A stretch of DNA of 16,095 nt from Bacillota bacterium (lineage in GTDB: Bacteria > Bacillota > Bacilli > Alicyclobacillales > SLC66). The translations under genes and the position numbers were made by a program. Where the stretch lies: contig JAKACR010000034.1 of NCBI GenBank assembly GCA_021821225.1, positions 1 through 16,095 on the forward strand. The letters run 5' to 3'. The number at the start of each line of letters is the position of its first letter. Position 1 is the first letter of the stretch. The notes beneath the pieces are model-generated. The model was not told the origin of the DNA. It made no database searches and saw only the letters and a program-made list of their open reading frames with translations. Below are positions 1 to 7,623 of the stretch, piece after piece.

Positions 1-22
1 GCAACAACTCCTCTCTTTTCAT
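1..22 (-). CDS. Start of an unidentified gene, cut by the window edge
   Basis: On the minus strand an ATG at 22-20 opens a frame reading M-K-R-E-E-L-L before the window ends. It lies 9 nt downstream of a perfect GGAGG (complement of 32-36), a strong and well-spaced ribosome site. Only seven codons are visible, so no family can be named. It is in the same direction as the 279-residue gene at 201-1040 and about 180 nt beyond it, so it could be the next gene of the same unit or have its own promoter. The call rests on the ribosome site and start codon alone. Confidence 0.55.
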
Positions 23-200
23 GACGATGCGCCTCCTCGAATGAATTCCTGACTACATTCTCTCAGTGGTGGCGCGTTGCCGGAAGGTGTGGAGGATTTG
101 ACGCTTACGATTGTCGGGGGAATAGAGCGATGGTGGATGGCATGGCGGCACAGCAGTCGGGGACGCGGCGCGGACTGCCGGACTTTCGCGAGCGATGGGA
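23..200. other. Spacer without a convincing gene
   Basis: This stretch separates two minus-strand genes. A minus-strand frame opening with GTG at 204 (overlapping the upstream stop) would give 61 residues, but its composition is unlike a normal protein and it has no family motif. A 6-bp inverted repeat (GCAGTC at 152-157, GACTGC at 174-179) has a 16-nt loop and no T-tract on either side, so it is not a convincing terminator. I could not identify a sigma-A promoter for the gene that starts at 22. Confidence 0.4.
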
Positions 201-1040
201 TCACTTGAAGAACTTTGGGACCAGTTTTGACTTGTTCAGCATCTCCGCGAATGATTCCTCATCTTCGGCTGGAGCGAAGAGTTCGGCGAAACTCTTCTCA
301 TCTTCTTCCTTCTGTTTGCGTTCGTTCTGATTGCGTTCGTCGCGCCGGTTCAGGGGACGCTTGGCAGTATCGGCGGAACGGGCGCTTTGCGCGTCGTTGT
401 CGACCGTCTGTTTGGGCGTAACCCGTTCTTTGAGGCGCTGCAGGGCGGACAGCGTGTCGGCTCCCAGATGCTGTCCGAGCGTGAGGGGATCCGCCGCGTC
501 CAACCGGACGGGCGCCCCCCTGTTTTCCCCGTTTCGTCGTCCGGCTCTCGCTCCCGCAGGACGGCGGTCGTCTCCGCCTCCCGGACCGGCGGTATCCGCG
601 TTCGGGTTGTCCGCTTGATTGTTTCTTTCTCCGCTTGAAGCGGCGTTCCGGTGGATGCGCCGCCGCTTTTTCCGTCCGTTTCGCACACCGCGCGGGTCGC
701 CGTGGCGCACATCCTCCCGTTCAAGCTGGACATGCCCCGCTTTCACCAGTTCATCAAGAACGAGATCGGGCGCGCTCGTGACCAGAAAGATCTCCTGAAC
801 GGCCGTTGTCGTCTTGGCGAGCAATTTTACGCCGTTGTCCGTGAAATACTGGAACGTCAGCGTCTCGCGGTAACTTTTCGAAGGCGAGATGGTCCCCGTG
901 AGAATGGAATCAATTTCATCCATTTCGGCGATCTGGCGCAATTCCTTGCCGAAATCGCCGATGATGGTGTGCATGATCTTCAATTTACCATCGCGGCGTC
1001 TCATGTCGGCCAAGGCGACGCGCCTCCCATCCACCAGCAT
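201..1040 (-). CDS. Unrecognised 279-aa protein with DUF3886/YqkE-like C-terminal segment
   Basis: The protein has three parts. Residues 1-108 are of mixed alpha/beta character (DSILTGTISPSKSYRETL at 44-61, then a hydrophobic stretch around 80-98) and match no family I can name. Residues 109-180 are a low-complexity, probably disordered linker rich in Arg, Asn, Gly and Asp. Residues 184-279 resemble the DUF3886/YqkE type of small Bacilli protein: PLTLGQHLGADTLSAL, a charged Lys/Glu coiled segment, then SFAEMLNKSKL and a final KFFK. Such proteins are normally a short stand-alone gene, so this is either a fusion or two genes joined in one frame. The ATG at 1040 has only a weak ribosome site, and no internal start with good spacing was found (a GGGAGG at 718-713 is only 2 nt from the in-frame GTG at 710). 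It follows mdh by 54 nt. That it is coding is fairly sure; its function is unknown. Confidence 0.65.
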   Translation of the reverse strand: MLVDGRRVALADMRRRDGKLKIMHTIIGDFGKELRQIAEMDEIDSILTGTISPSKSYRETLTFQYFTDNGVKLLAKTTTAVQEIFLVTSAPDLVLDELVKAGHVQLEREDVRHGDPRGVRNGRKKRRRIHRNAASSGERNNQADNPNADTAGPGGGDDRRPAGARAGRRNGENRGAPVRLDAADPLTLGQHLGADTLSALQRLKERVTPKQTVDNDAQSARSADTAKRPLNRRDERNQNERKQKEEDEKSFAELFAPAEDEESFAEMLNKSKLVPKFFK

Positions 1041-1075
1041 GTAAGAATCCGGAGTTGATCTGTAAGAGATCGTTC

Positions 1076-1107
1076 AAAAAGAGCCGAGAGAACCCTACAA
1101 CCGGCTC
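1076..1107 (-). terminator. Probable rho-independent terminator of mdh
   Basis: Read on the minus strand, GAGCCG (1107-1102) pairs perfectly with CGGCTC (1086-1081) across a 15-nt loop and is followed at once by five T residues (1080-1076). The left arm lies in the last codons of mdh, so the hairpin spans its stop codon. The stem is short (6 bp) and the loop large, so termination may be partial and allow read-through into the next gene. Confidence 0.45.
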
Positions 1108-2024
1108 AGGACGCGGCGCACGCCGTCGGCGGACTTGTGGAGCGCTGCGCGCTCGTCATCTGTCAGTTCGATCTCGACCACCTTTTCCACGCCGTTGCGC
1201 CCGAGCATGACCGGAACGCCGAGGAACAGGTCGCTGATGCCGTATTGGCCTGTCACATAAGCGGAGCAGGGCAGAATGCGGCGCTTGTCCCGGATGATCG
1301 ATTCGATCATCTGCACGATGGAAGCTCCCGGCGCATAGTAGGCGCTGCCAGTTTTCAGGTAGTTGACAATTTCCGCGCCGCCCTGGCGCGCACGCTGGAC
1401 GATGCGGTCAATCGTCGCCTGATCCAGCAGTTTTTCGATCGGAATGCCGCTGACGTATGAATAGCGCGCCAGAGGCACCATGTCGTCGCCGTGCCCTCCG
1501 AGCACGAAAGCCGTCACATCTTCAAATGAGACGCCGAGTTCAAGCGCAATGAACGTCCGGAAGCGCGCTGAATCAAGCACGCCGCCGAGGCCGATGATGC
1601 GCTGGGCGGGGAAACCGCTCTCCCGGAAAGCGATCTGCGCCATGACATCGGAAGGGTTGGTGACGAGCACGATATGCGCGTCGGGCGACCGGGAGGCCAC
1701 TTCCCGCACAACCTGCCGGATGACCTTCACATTCGTGTCGACGAGATCGTCGCGGCTCATGCCCGGCTTGCGAGCGATGCCGGCCGTGATCACGATCACG
1801 TCCGAACCTTCTGTGTCATCGTAATTGTTGCTGCCGATGATGCGACTGTCAAACCCCTCCAGCGGGGCGGACTCCTGCATGTCCAGGGCCTTTCCCTGTG
1901 GGACCCCCTCAACGATGTCCGTCAGTACGATATCGCCCAGTTCTTTTAGCGCCGCGTACTGCGCTACCGTTGCACCGACATTGCCCGATCCGACAACGGT
2001 GATCTTGGGGCGTTTTCTCATCAT
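1095..2024 (-). CDS. mdh: Malate dehydrogenase (NAD, LDH-like type)
   Basis: Oxidises malate to oxaloacetate with NAD in the cytosolic TCA cycle. The 309-residue length is normal. Visible features are the Rossmann motif GSGNVGA (12-18), Asp36 ending the second strand and favouring NAD, the substrate loop [11 protein letters not shown] (84-94) with Arg85 and Arg91, Asp151 and Arg154, and the catalytic His178 in GGHGDD. Arg85 sits where lactate dehydrogenases have Gln, which supports malate rather than lactate. The usual TNPVDVM reads TNPSDVM (122-128), a small oddity. The start is the first of two ATGs, 8 nt after GGAGAG. It is transcribed divergently from the methylmalonyl-CoA genes, whose product succinyl-CoA enters the same cycle two steps before malate. 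Confidence 0.95.
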   Translation of the reverse strand: MMRKRPKITVVGSGNVGATVAQYAALKELGDIVLTDIVEGVPQGKALDMQESAPLEGFDSRIIGSNNYDDTEGSDVIVITAGIARKPGMSRDDLVDTNVKVIRQVVREVASRSPDAHIVLVTNPSDVMAQIAFRESGFPAQRIIGLGGVLDSARFRTFIALELGVSFEDVTAFVLGGHGDDMVPLARYSYVSGIPIEKLLDQATIDRIVQRARQGGAEIVNYLKTGSAYYAPGASIVQMIESIIRDKRRILPCSAYVTGQYGISDLFLGVPVMLGRNGVEKVVEIELTDDERAALHKSADGVRRVLSRL

Positions 2025-2046
2025 GCCGTCACTCTCCAGAAAACAG

Positions 2047-2052
2047 ATTGTA
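2047..2052 (-). promoter_or_regulatory. Possible -10 element for mdh
   Basis: On the minus strand TACAAT lies 22 nt upstream of the mdh start, a good match to TATAAT. No good TTGACA-like element is found about 17 bp upstream, so this is a weak candidate. The transcript leader would be very short. Confidence 0.3.
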
Positions 2053-2117
2053 CAGCGCGTGTCCGTCCTTCTGCACGTCTCCTAGCTTACGAAAAGCGGT
2101 GCGCGATTTCAACTGCG

Positions 2118-2147
2118 CCAAGCTTTGGCGCACCAAGCTTTGGCGGA
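2118..2147. repeat. Tandem 15-bp repeat, candidate operator
   Basis: Two adjacent 15-bp copies, CCAAGCTTTGGCGCA and CCAAGCTTTGGCGGA, differ at one base. Each holds the dyad CCAA-GCT-TTGG, and with the preceding GCG the first copy becomes a 7-bp perfect inverted repeat, GCGCCAA-GCT-TTGGCGC. They end 5 bp before the extended -10 at 2153-2161 and cover the place where a -35 would lie, so binding there would be expected to block RNA polymerase. The regulator is not in the window. Its role as an operator is inference. Confidence 0.5.
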
Positions 2148-2152
2148 CCCTG

Positions 2153-2161
2153 TGCTATACT
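2153..2161 (+). promoter_or_regulatory. Extended -10 promoter for the methylmalonyl-CoA operon
   Basis: TGCTATACT fits the extended -10 form TGnTATAAT with one mismatch. No -35 hexamer is recognisable at the right spacing, as is common for extended -10 promoters, and the tandem repeat occupies that region. The start codon at 2195 gives a leader of roughly 25-30 nt. This is the only strong sigma-A-like element in the divergent spacer for the plus strand. Confidence 0.6.
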
Positions 2162-2194
2162 GGACATAGCAGGAAACAAGGCGAGGCGATTGCC

Positions 2195-3826
2195 GTGGAC
2201 AGTGGATCCTCCCGGACCGGAGCGCCGACGGGGAGCAGGACCGAATTCCGGACAGCCTCCGGAATTCCGGTCGAACGGGTGTACGGGTCTTCTCCCGACA
2301 GTCCTGAACGCGCGAATTACGTGAAGCGGCTCGGAGATCCGGGGGAGTATCCGTTCACGCGCGGCGTTCAACCAACGATGTACCGGGGAAAACTGTGGAC
2401 GATGCGCCAGTATGCCGGATTTGGATCCGCGCGGCAGACCAACGAACGATTCCGCTTTCTCCTGTCGCAAGGGCAGACGGGACTGTCGACCGCCTTCGAC
2501 CTGCCGACGCAGATTGGCTACGATGCGGATCATCCGCTTGCGCGCGGTGAGGTGGGGAAAGTCGGCGTCTCCATCTCTTCACTTCGGGAAATGGAACAGT
2601 TGTTTGAAGGGATTCCCCTTGACCAGGTGACGACATCCATGACGATCAACGCGCCAGCGAGCGTGCTCCTGGCCATGTACATCGCTGTGGGAGAAAAACA
2701 GGGCGTGCCTTCCGGGAAGTTGGCCGGAACAATCCAAAACGACATTTTGAAAGAGTATGTGGCGCGGGGCACGTATATTTTCCCACCCAAGCCGTCGATG
2801 AGACTCATCACCGACGTGATTTCCTACTGTGCCCTGCACCTGCCGCGCTTCAACACGATCAGCATCAGCGGATATCACATGCGCGAGGCGGGATCGACGG
2901 CTGTGCAGGAGGTCGCTTTTACGCTGGCCAACGCGCGCGCCTATGTGGACGCCGCGCTGGAAGCTGGGCTCGCGATCGACGAGTTCGCTCCGCGGCTGTC
3001 GTTTTTCTACAACGCGCACAATGATTTCTTTGAAGAGGTAGCGAAGTTTCGCGCGGCCCGCCGCATGTGGGCGCGCATGATGCGCGAGGAGTACGGCGCG
3101 CGCGACCCGCGCTCATGGCAGATGCGCTTCCACACGCAGACGGGGGGCTCAACTCTCACCGCGCAGCAGTCGGATAACAACGTGGTGCGCGTCACGCTGC
3201 AGGCGCTGGCGGCCGTCTTGGGCGGCACGCAGAGCCTGCACACGAACGCGCGCGATGAGGCGCTCGCTCTGCCTTCGGAGGATGCGGCGCTCATCGCCCT
3301 GCGGACGCAGCAGATCATCGCCCATGAGAGCGGTGTGACGGACACGGTGGATCCGCTCGGCGGCTCTTATTACGTCGAAGCTCTGACCGACGAGGTGGAG
3401 CGGCTGGCTCTGGCCTATCTGGAACAGATAGGCCAGAGGGGCGGAGCGGTCGCGGCCATTGAACAGGGATTCATGCAGCGCGAGATCCAGCGTGCGGCGT
3501 ACGAGACGCAGGTCGCCGTGGAGCAAGGGCGGCAGATCGTCGTCGGGGTCAATGCGTTCACGCTGACCGACGAACCTGCGCCAACCGTGCTCCGGGTGGG
3601 CGGCGATGAACTGGAGCAGGCGGCGCGAAAAGCGCTGGGCGAGTTGCGCGGCGCGCGCGCGGCGGACAGCGTGGCGACCGCGTTGCGCGATCTGCGCAAC
3701 GCGGCGGCGGGAGACGCGAACCTTATGCCGTTCATCCTGGATGCGGTGCGCGCGTACTGTACACTTGGCGAAATATGCGATGTCTTGCGCGGAGTGTTCG
3801 GAGAATACCGGCCCGGCCGTTTCTGA
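2195..3826 (+). CDS. mutB: Methylmalonyl-CoA mutase, catalytic large subunit (separate-domain type)
   Basis: This is the substrate-binding TIM-barrel chain of the adenosyl-B12 enzyme that interconverts (R)-methylmalonyl-CoA and succinyl-CoA. Starting at GTG 2195 (GAGG 8 nt before) it is 543 residues. It lacks the B12 domain, which is encoded by the next gene, as in archaeal and many Gram-positive enzymes. Conserved blocks are TMRQYAGFG (69-77), [15 protein letters not shown] (96-110), [12 protein letters not shown] (177-188), PPKPSMR (197-203), SISGYHM (223-229) and APRLSFF. Tyr73 and Arg203 correspond to the residues that separate methylmalonyl-CoA mutase from isobutyryl-CoA mutase (Phe and Gln there), and His228 matches the conserved active-site His. 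The frame is open upstream of 2195, but those residues are unlike the family. It is first in a long operon; the fused B12-epimerase gene follows after 109 nt. Confidence 0.93.
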   Translation: MDSGSSRTGAPTGSRTEFRTASGIPVERVYGSSPDSPERANYVKRLGDPGEYPFTRGVQPTMYRGKLWTMRQYAGFGSARQTNERFRFLLSQGQTGLSTAFDLPTQIGYDADHPLARGEVGKVGVSISSLREMEQLFEGIPLDQVTTSMTINAPASVLLAMYIAVGEKQGVPSGKLAGTIQNDILKEYVARGTYIFPPKPSMRLITDVISYCALHLPRFNTISISGYHMREAGSTAVQEVAFTLANARAYVDAALEAGLAIDEFAPRLSFFYNAHNDFFEEVAKFRAARRMWARMMREEYGARDPRSWQMRFHTQTGGSTLTAQQSDNNVVRVTLQALAAVLGGTQSLHTNARDEALALPSEDAALIALRTQQIIAHESGVTDTVDPLGGSYYVEALTDEVERLALAYLEQIGQRGGAVAAIEQGFMQREIQRAAYETQVAVEQGRQIVVGVNAFTLTDEPAPTVLRVGGDELEQAARKALGELRGARAADSVATALRDLRNAAAGDANLMPFILDAVRAYCTLGEICDVLRGVFGEYRPGRF

Positions 3827-3887
3827 TCCGGCGACTGGCTGTGTATTTTCAAGAGACGCCCATGGCGCCCCGGCGCGCGAGAAGGGG

Positions 3888-3950
3888 ATGGATGGGCCGA
3901 TATACGACAAGTATCTCAGAGCTGGAGGGATGGTTGTGGATGGGCCGATT
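3888..3950 (+). repeat. In-frame 48-bp-spaced direct repeat at a gene start
   Basis: A 13-base segment, TGGATGGGCCGAT, occurs at 3889 and again 48 bp later at 3937. Both copies are in the reading frame of the following gene (M-D-G-P-I and V-D-G-P-I), exactly 16 codons apart. The result is two possible starts: ATG 3888 and GTG 3936. The second has the correctly spaced GGAGGG. The repeat looks like a remnant of a local duplication. Confidence 0.5.
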
Positions 3951-4757
3951 CGCGTGCTGGTCGCCAAGCCCGGACTGGACGGCCATGACCGGGGTGCGCT
4001 GGTGGTCGCGCAGGGATTGCGCGACGCCGGAATGGAGGTCATCTATACCGGATTGCGCCAGAGCGCGGAGCAGATCGTGCGCGCCGCGCTTGACGAGGAT
4101 GTGGACTGCATCGGCCTCTCGTCGCTGTCCGGCGCGCACATGGCGCTGTTTTCCGCCGTACTCGACGAGCTGCGCCGCGCCGGAGGAGAGGATATCCTGG
4201 TCATCGGCGGGGGAGTGATCCCGCCGGACGATGCGGCGGAGTTGAAGCGACGCGGTCTCGCCGCAGTATTCACGCCCGGAAGCGCGATTCGCGACATGGC
4301 CGATTTCATCCGCAAGAACGTGCGGCGCCCGTCCGCCGCGCCCGTTTCGCCTGCGGCTCTCGATCACGTCGGCATCGCGGTGGAGAGCATTGCCGAGGCG
4401 CTGCTGCTGTATGGACGGCACTTTGGCTTTCGCGTGGAGGCGCAGGAGGAGCTTCCCGCGCAAAACGTGAGAGTCGCGCTGCTTCGCGCGGGCGATGTGC
4501 ACCTTGAACTGCTGGAATCGCTTTGCGACGACAGCCCGGTGGCCAAATTTCTGCGGACACACGGCCCCGGACTGCACCATCTTGCTTACCGTGTGGACGA
4601 TGTCGCCAAGTGGCTGGCGCGGGCCAAGGCAGACGGGATGCGGGTGCTGGACGAAACGCCGCGTCCGGGGGCGGGACATCGGCTCGTCGGCTTTGTTCAT
4701 CCGAAGGGCGTTCACGGTGTATTGACTGAATACTGCCAGGTGGTTGAAGATCATTGA
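3936..4757 (+). CDS. Fusion of B12-binding methylmalonyl-CoA mutase subunit and methylmalonyl-CoA epimerase
   Basis: The 273-residue protein joins two functions. Residues 1-130 are the cobalamin-binding chain of the mutase: IRVLVAKPGLDGHDRG with the base-off motif DxHxxG (Asp15, His17, Gly20; His17 would ligate cobalt), then SSLSGAH (62-68) and GGG (91-93). After a Pro/Ala linker (131-141), residues 142-273 form a vicinal-oxygen-chelate epimerase, which converts (S)- to (R)-methylmalonyl-CoA. Likely metal ligands are His144, His189, His215 and Glu265. Spacing agrees with the Propionibacterium enzyme, where the second ligand is Gln instead of His. GTG 3936 is chosen because GGAGGG at 3924-3929 lies 6 nt away and because the family starts just before IRVLVAKPG. 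ATG 3888 would add 16 residues but has its ribosome site too close. The carboxyltransferase gene follows after 23 nt. Confidence 0.9.
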   Translation: MDGPIRVLVAKPGLDGHDRGALVVAQGLRDAGMEVIYTGLRQSAEQIVRAALDEDVDCIGLSSLSGAHMALFSAVLDELRRAGGEDILVIGGGVIPPDDAAELKRRGLAAVFTPGSAIRDMADFIRKNVRRPSAAPVSPAALDHVGIAVESIAEALLLYGRHFGFRVEAQEELPAQNVRVALLRAGDVHLELLESLCDDSPVAKFLRTHGPGLHHLAYRVDDVAKWLARAKADGMRVLDETPRPGAGHRLVGFVHPKGVHGVLTEYCQVVEDH

Positions 4758-4780
4758 AGCGTGACAATGGAGAACAGACC

Positions 4781-6325
4781 ATGGATGAACTGCTGAACGC
4801 TCTTGAAGACCGGCGGCGCCGCATCATGCGCGGGGGCGGCGACAGGCGGATCCTCGCGCAGCACGATAAGGGCAAGTACACCGCCCGCGAACGGATTGAA
4901 CTGCTGCTCGACGAAGAAACGTTCCGGGAGATCGGAGTGTTCATCGAACAACAGAAGGCAGGCGAGGGATTTGCGGCGGCCGATGCGCCCGCGGAAGGGG
5001 TCGTGACGGGCTGCGGCCTAGTGGATGGCCGCCTAGTGTACGTGTTCGCGCAGGATTTCACTGTGTACGGCGGGGCGCTCGGCGAATTGCACGGCCAGAA
5101 GATCGCCCGCCTGATGGATCTGGCGGCGAAAACGGGCGCTCCGATCGTCGGATTGAACGATTCGGGCGGAGCCCGCATCCAGGAGGGTGTGGCGGCGCTC
5201 GACGGGTATGGACACGTGTTTTACCGCAATGCGATCTACAGCGGTGTGATCCCGCAGATCAGCGTGATCATGGGACCGTGCGCGGGAGGGGCCGTGTACA
5301 GTCCGGCCATCACGGATTTTATTTTCATGGTGGAAAAAACCAGCCAGATGTTCATCACTGGACCCAAGGTGATCGGCACGGTGACGGGGGAGGCGATTTC
5401 TGCGGAAGAACTGGGCGGCGCGAGTGTCCATTCGGCGATGAGCGGCGTGGCGCATTTTATCGCCGGTACAGAGGAAGCGGCGCTTGCGAGCGTGCGGCGG
5501 CTCCTGTCCTACCTGCCGCAGAACCATCGCGAACGGCCGCCCGCCCGTCCGCGTTCCGGCAGCGACATGGCGCCGGACGAGGAGTTGCTGCGCATCGTGC
5601 CGACGCATTCCGCCAAAGTGTACGATGTGCTCGACCTGGTGCGACGCATCGTCGACGACCGGGAGTTTCTTGAGGTATCGCCGAATTTTGCGCGCAATGC
5701 GGTGGTGGGGTTCGCGCGGCTTGACGGGCAGTCGGTCGGGATCGTCGCCAATCAGCCGAAATACCGCGCCGGAGGTCTCGATATCGATTCGTCCGACAAG
5801 ATCGCGCGCTTTATCCGGTTTTGCGATTCGTTCAACATCCCGCTCATCACCTTCGAGGATGTGACCGGGTTCATTCCCGGCGTATCGCAGGAACACCGGG
5901 GGATCATCCGGCATGGCGCAAAGATCCTGTTTGCGTACAGCGAGGCGACGGTGCCGAAGATCACGGTGGTCGTCCGCAAGGCGTACGGGGGGGCGTATGT
6001 CGCGTTGAATTCCAAGGCGATCGGAGCGGATGTGGTGCTGGCTTGGCCGACCGCGGAGATTGCGGTCATGGGACCGGAAGGCGCCGCGAACATCATCCAT
6101 GCGCGCGAGATCGCAGGGAGTGACGATCCGGTTGCGGCGCGCGAGCAAAAGATCCACGAGTACCGTGAGCGTTTTGCCAATCCGTACATCGCGGCGGCGG
6201 CGGGCATGGTGGACGACGTGATCGATCCGCGCGAAACGCGGCGCAAACTGGCAGAATGGATGAACATCCTGCGCGACAAGGAGGAGGTCCGGCTGCCGAA
6301 AAAACACGGCAACATTCCGCTTTGA
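4781..6325 (+). CDS. pccB: Acyl-CoA carboxyltransferase beta subunit (propionyl-CoA carboxylase / methylmalonyl-CoA decarboxylase type)
   Basis: This is the carboxyltransferase half of a biotin-dependent enzyme moving CO2 between carboxybiotin and propionyl-CoA/methylmalonyl-CoA. It is 514 residues, normal for the family. Two crotonase-like halves are visible: GLNDSGGARIQEG (124-136) and GPCAGGAVYSP (165-175) in the first, FEDVTGFIPG (358-367), GGAYVALNSK (403-412) and AWPTAEIAVMGPEGAANI (421-438) in the second. Val407 sits at the position where Streptomyces PccB has the propionyl-preferring Asp422, so substrate choice cannot be read directly; the sequence looks closest to the YqjD/MmdA group. 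Neighbouring mutase and epimerase favour methylmalonyl-CoA as product or substrate. The ATG at 4781 has GGAG 8 nt before it; an in-frame TTG at 4754 is less likely. Biotin carboxylase and carrier genes are not in the window. Confidence 0.92.
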   Translation: MDELLNALEDRRRRIMRGGGDRRILAQHDKGKYTARERIELLLDEETFREIGVFIEQQKAGEGFAAADAPAEGVVTGCGLVDGRLVYVFAQDFTVYGGALGELHGQKIARLMDLAAKTGAPIVGLNDSGGARIQEGVAALDGYGHVFYRNAIYSGVIPQISVIMGPCAGGAVYSPAITDFIFMVEKTSQMFITGPKVIGTVTGEAISAEELGGASVHSAMSGVAHFIAGTEEAALASVRRLLSYLPQNHRERPPARPRSGSDMAPDEELLRIVPTHSAKVYDVLDLVRRIVDDREFLEVSPNFARNAVVGFARLDGQSVGIVANQPKYRAGGLDIDSSDKIARFIRFCDSFNIPLITFEDVTGFIPGVSQEHRGIIRHGAKILFAYSEATVPKITVVVRKAYGGAYVALNSKAIGADVVLAWPTAEIAVMGPEGAANIIHAREIAGSDDPVAAREQKIHEYRERFANPYIAAAAGMVDDVIDPRETRRKLAEWMNILRDKEEVRLPKKHGNIPL

Positions 6326-6391
6326 ACGCGGAGACAAACGGTGTGGGTATTTTTCTTTGTCCGTACCGCCTCTGACGACGGAGAGGAGATA

Positions 6392-7540
6392 GTGTACAGA
6401 GTGGAGACGCGCATCACAGTCGACGAAGAGCGCCTCATAGCAGATTTCATGACGCTGGTGTCCATCGCGAGCCATTCGCGTGAAGAGGCGCATGTGGCAT
6501 CGTACATTCGCGGAGCTGTCGAGGAATTGGGATTCGCGGTGATGGAGGACAATGCGGCGACGGAAGTGGGCGGAACGAGCGGCAACCTGATCGTGCGGGT
6601 TCCGGGCGACGAGAGCAAGCCTGTCGTTTTGCTCATGGCGCATATGGATACTGCCGTGCCCGGTCAGGGGGTGCGGCCGATGCGCAAAGGGGACCGGATC
6701 ACAAGCGATGGCAAGACCGTTCTGGGAGCCGACGACAAAGCGGGAATCGCCGGCTTGCTGCATCTCATGCGGGCGCTGGCCGCCGGTGCGGTCGGGCCTC
6801 ATCCGCCGCTTGATATTGTCTTCACCGTCTGCGAAGAGATCGGCCTGCTTGGCGCCAAGGCGTTGAAACGGGAATTGCTGCGGGCTTCGTACGGCTTTGT
6901 CTTTGACTCCGACGGTGATATTGGACTGGTGGTGGTGGGCAGCCCTGCACAGGCCAAGTTGCGGGCGGTTGTCCGCGGGCGCGCCGCGCACGCCGGCATC
7001 TCACCGGAAAAAGGCATCAGCGCCATCGAGATCGCGGCGGACGCGATCAGCGCCATGCCGCTCGGCCGGGTGGACGATGTCACCACGGCGAACATCGGAA
7101 TGATCAAAGGCGGATTTGCGTCCAATATCGTATGTGACGCCGTGGAGCTTATCGGCGAGGTGCGCAGCAGCGATGAGACGCGCATGAAAGAGCAGCAGTC
7201 CGCCATGGTCGGCGCGCTGGAACGCGCCGCACAGCGCAGGGGCGGCGCCGCCGAGTGCGAATGGCTGGACAGCTACCCCGTTCTCTCCGTGCCGCGCGAC
7301 TCATTTGTGCTGGGCGTGGTGGGCGCGGCGCTGGAGGACATCGGGATGCGGGCTGTTTTTGGCGCGACCGGCGGAGGTTCCGACGCCAATGTCGTGGCGG
7401 GCATGGGGATTCCCGTAGTGAATGTGGCGATTGGCTATCAGCAGATTCATACATTGGAAGAGTTCATTCTGTTGAAAGACCTGTGTAAGGCGGCGGAGTT
7501 GATGATCGCGATCGTACGCCGGTGCAACGGGAACACATGA
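6392..7540 (+). CDS. yqjE: M20 family metallopeptidase, PepT/YqjE-like
   Basis: A di-zinc aminopeptidase of the tripeptidase T-like group, expected in the cytosol; its real substrate is not known. From GTG 6392 it has 382 residues, close to Bacillus YqjE. Metal and catalytic residues are seen in LMAHMDT (His84, Asp86), VLGADDKAG (Asp114), CEEIGLLG (Glu148 catalytic, Glu149 ligand), FDSDG (Asp172) and a final His in QQIHTLEE. The lid domain contains GRAAHAG. GTG 6392 is preferred because GGAGAG at 6380-6385 lies 6 nt before it; GTG 6341 would add 17 unconserved residues and GTG 6401 would remove three. It follows the carboxyltransferase gene by 66 nt. Bacillus also places yqjE next to a carboxyltransferase gene (yqjD), as I recall, so this pairing is not special to the mutase operon. 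Confidence 0.9.
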   Translation: MYRVETRITVDEERLIADFMTLVSIASHSREEAHVASYIRGAVEELGFAVMEDNAATEVGGTSGNLIVRVPGDESKPVVLLMAHMDTAVPGQGVRPMRKGDRITSDGKTVLGADDKAGIAGLLHLMRALAAGAVGPHPPLDIVFTVCEEIGLLGAKALKRELLRASYGFVFDSDGDIGLVVVGSPAQAKLRAVVRGRAAHAGISPEKGISAIEIAADAISAMPLGRVDDVTTANIGMIKGGFASNIVCDAVELIGEVRSSDETRMKEQQSAMVGALERAAQRRGGAAECEWLDSYPVLSVPRDSFVLGVVGAALEDIGMRAVFGATGGGSDANVVAGMGIPVVNVAIGYQQIHTLEEFILLKDLCKAAELMIAIVRRCNGNT

Positions 7541-7623
7541 AAAGGTCTGTCCGCAGACTGCGCGTGCAGGAGCACATCGACGAGTGGCGCTGCCGCAATG
7601 ATTTCACCCTGGAGGGTTGCCGT

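Noticed and set aside
130..330. Plus-strand 66-codon frame near the left end
   Set aside because: It overlaps the end of the better-supported minus-strand 279-aa gene and its Ser-rich translation is what the reverse strand of that region would give.
6333..6361. GACAAA/TTTGTC inverted repeat with a TTTTT run after the carboxyltransferase gene
   Set aside because: The stem is AT-rich and only 6 bp, and the T-run is inside the loop instead of after the stem, so it is not a terminator; the operon probably continues.
5033..6991. 652-codon open frame on the minus strand across the carboxyltransferase and peptidase genes
   Set aside because: It is antisense to two clearly recognised genes, has no ribosome site or family motif, and is rich in Arg/His/Asp as expected for the reverse strand of GC-rich coding DNA.
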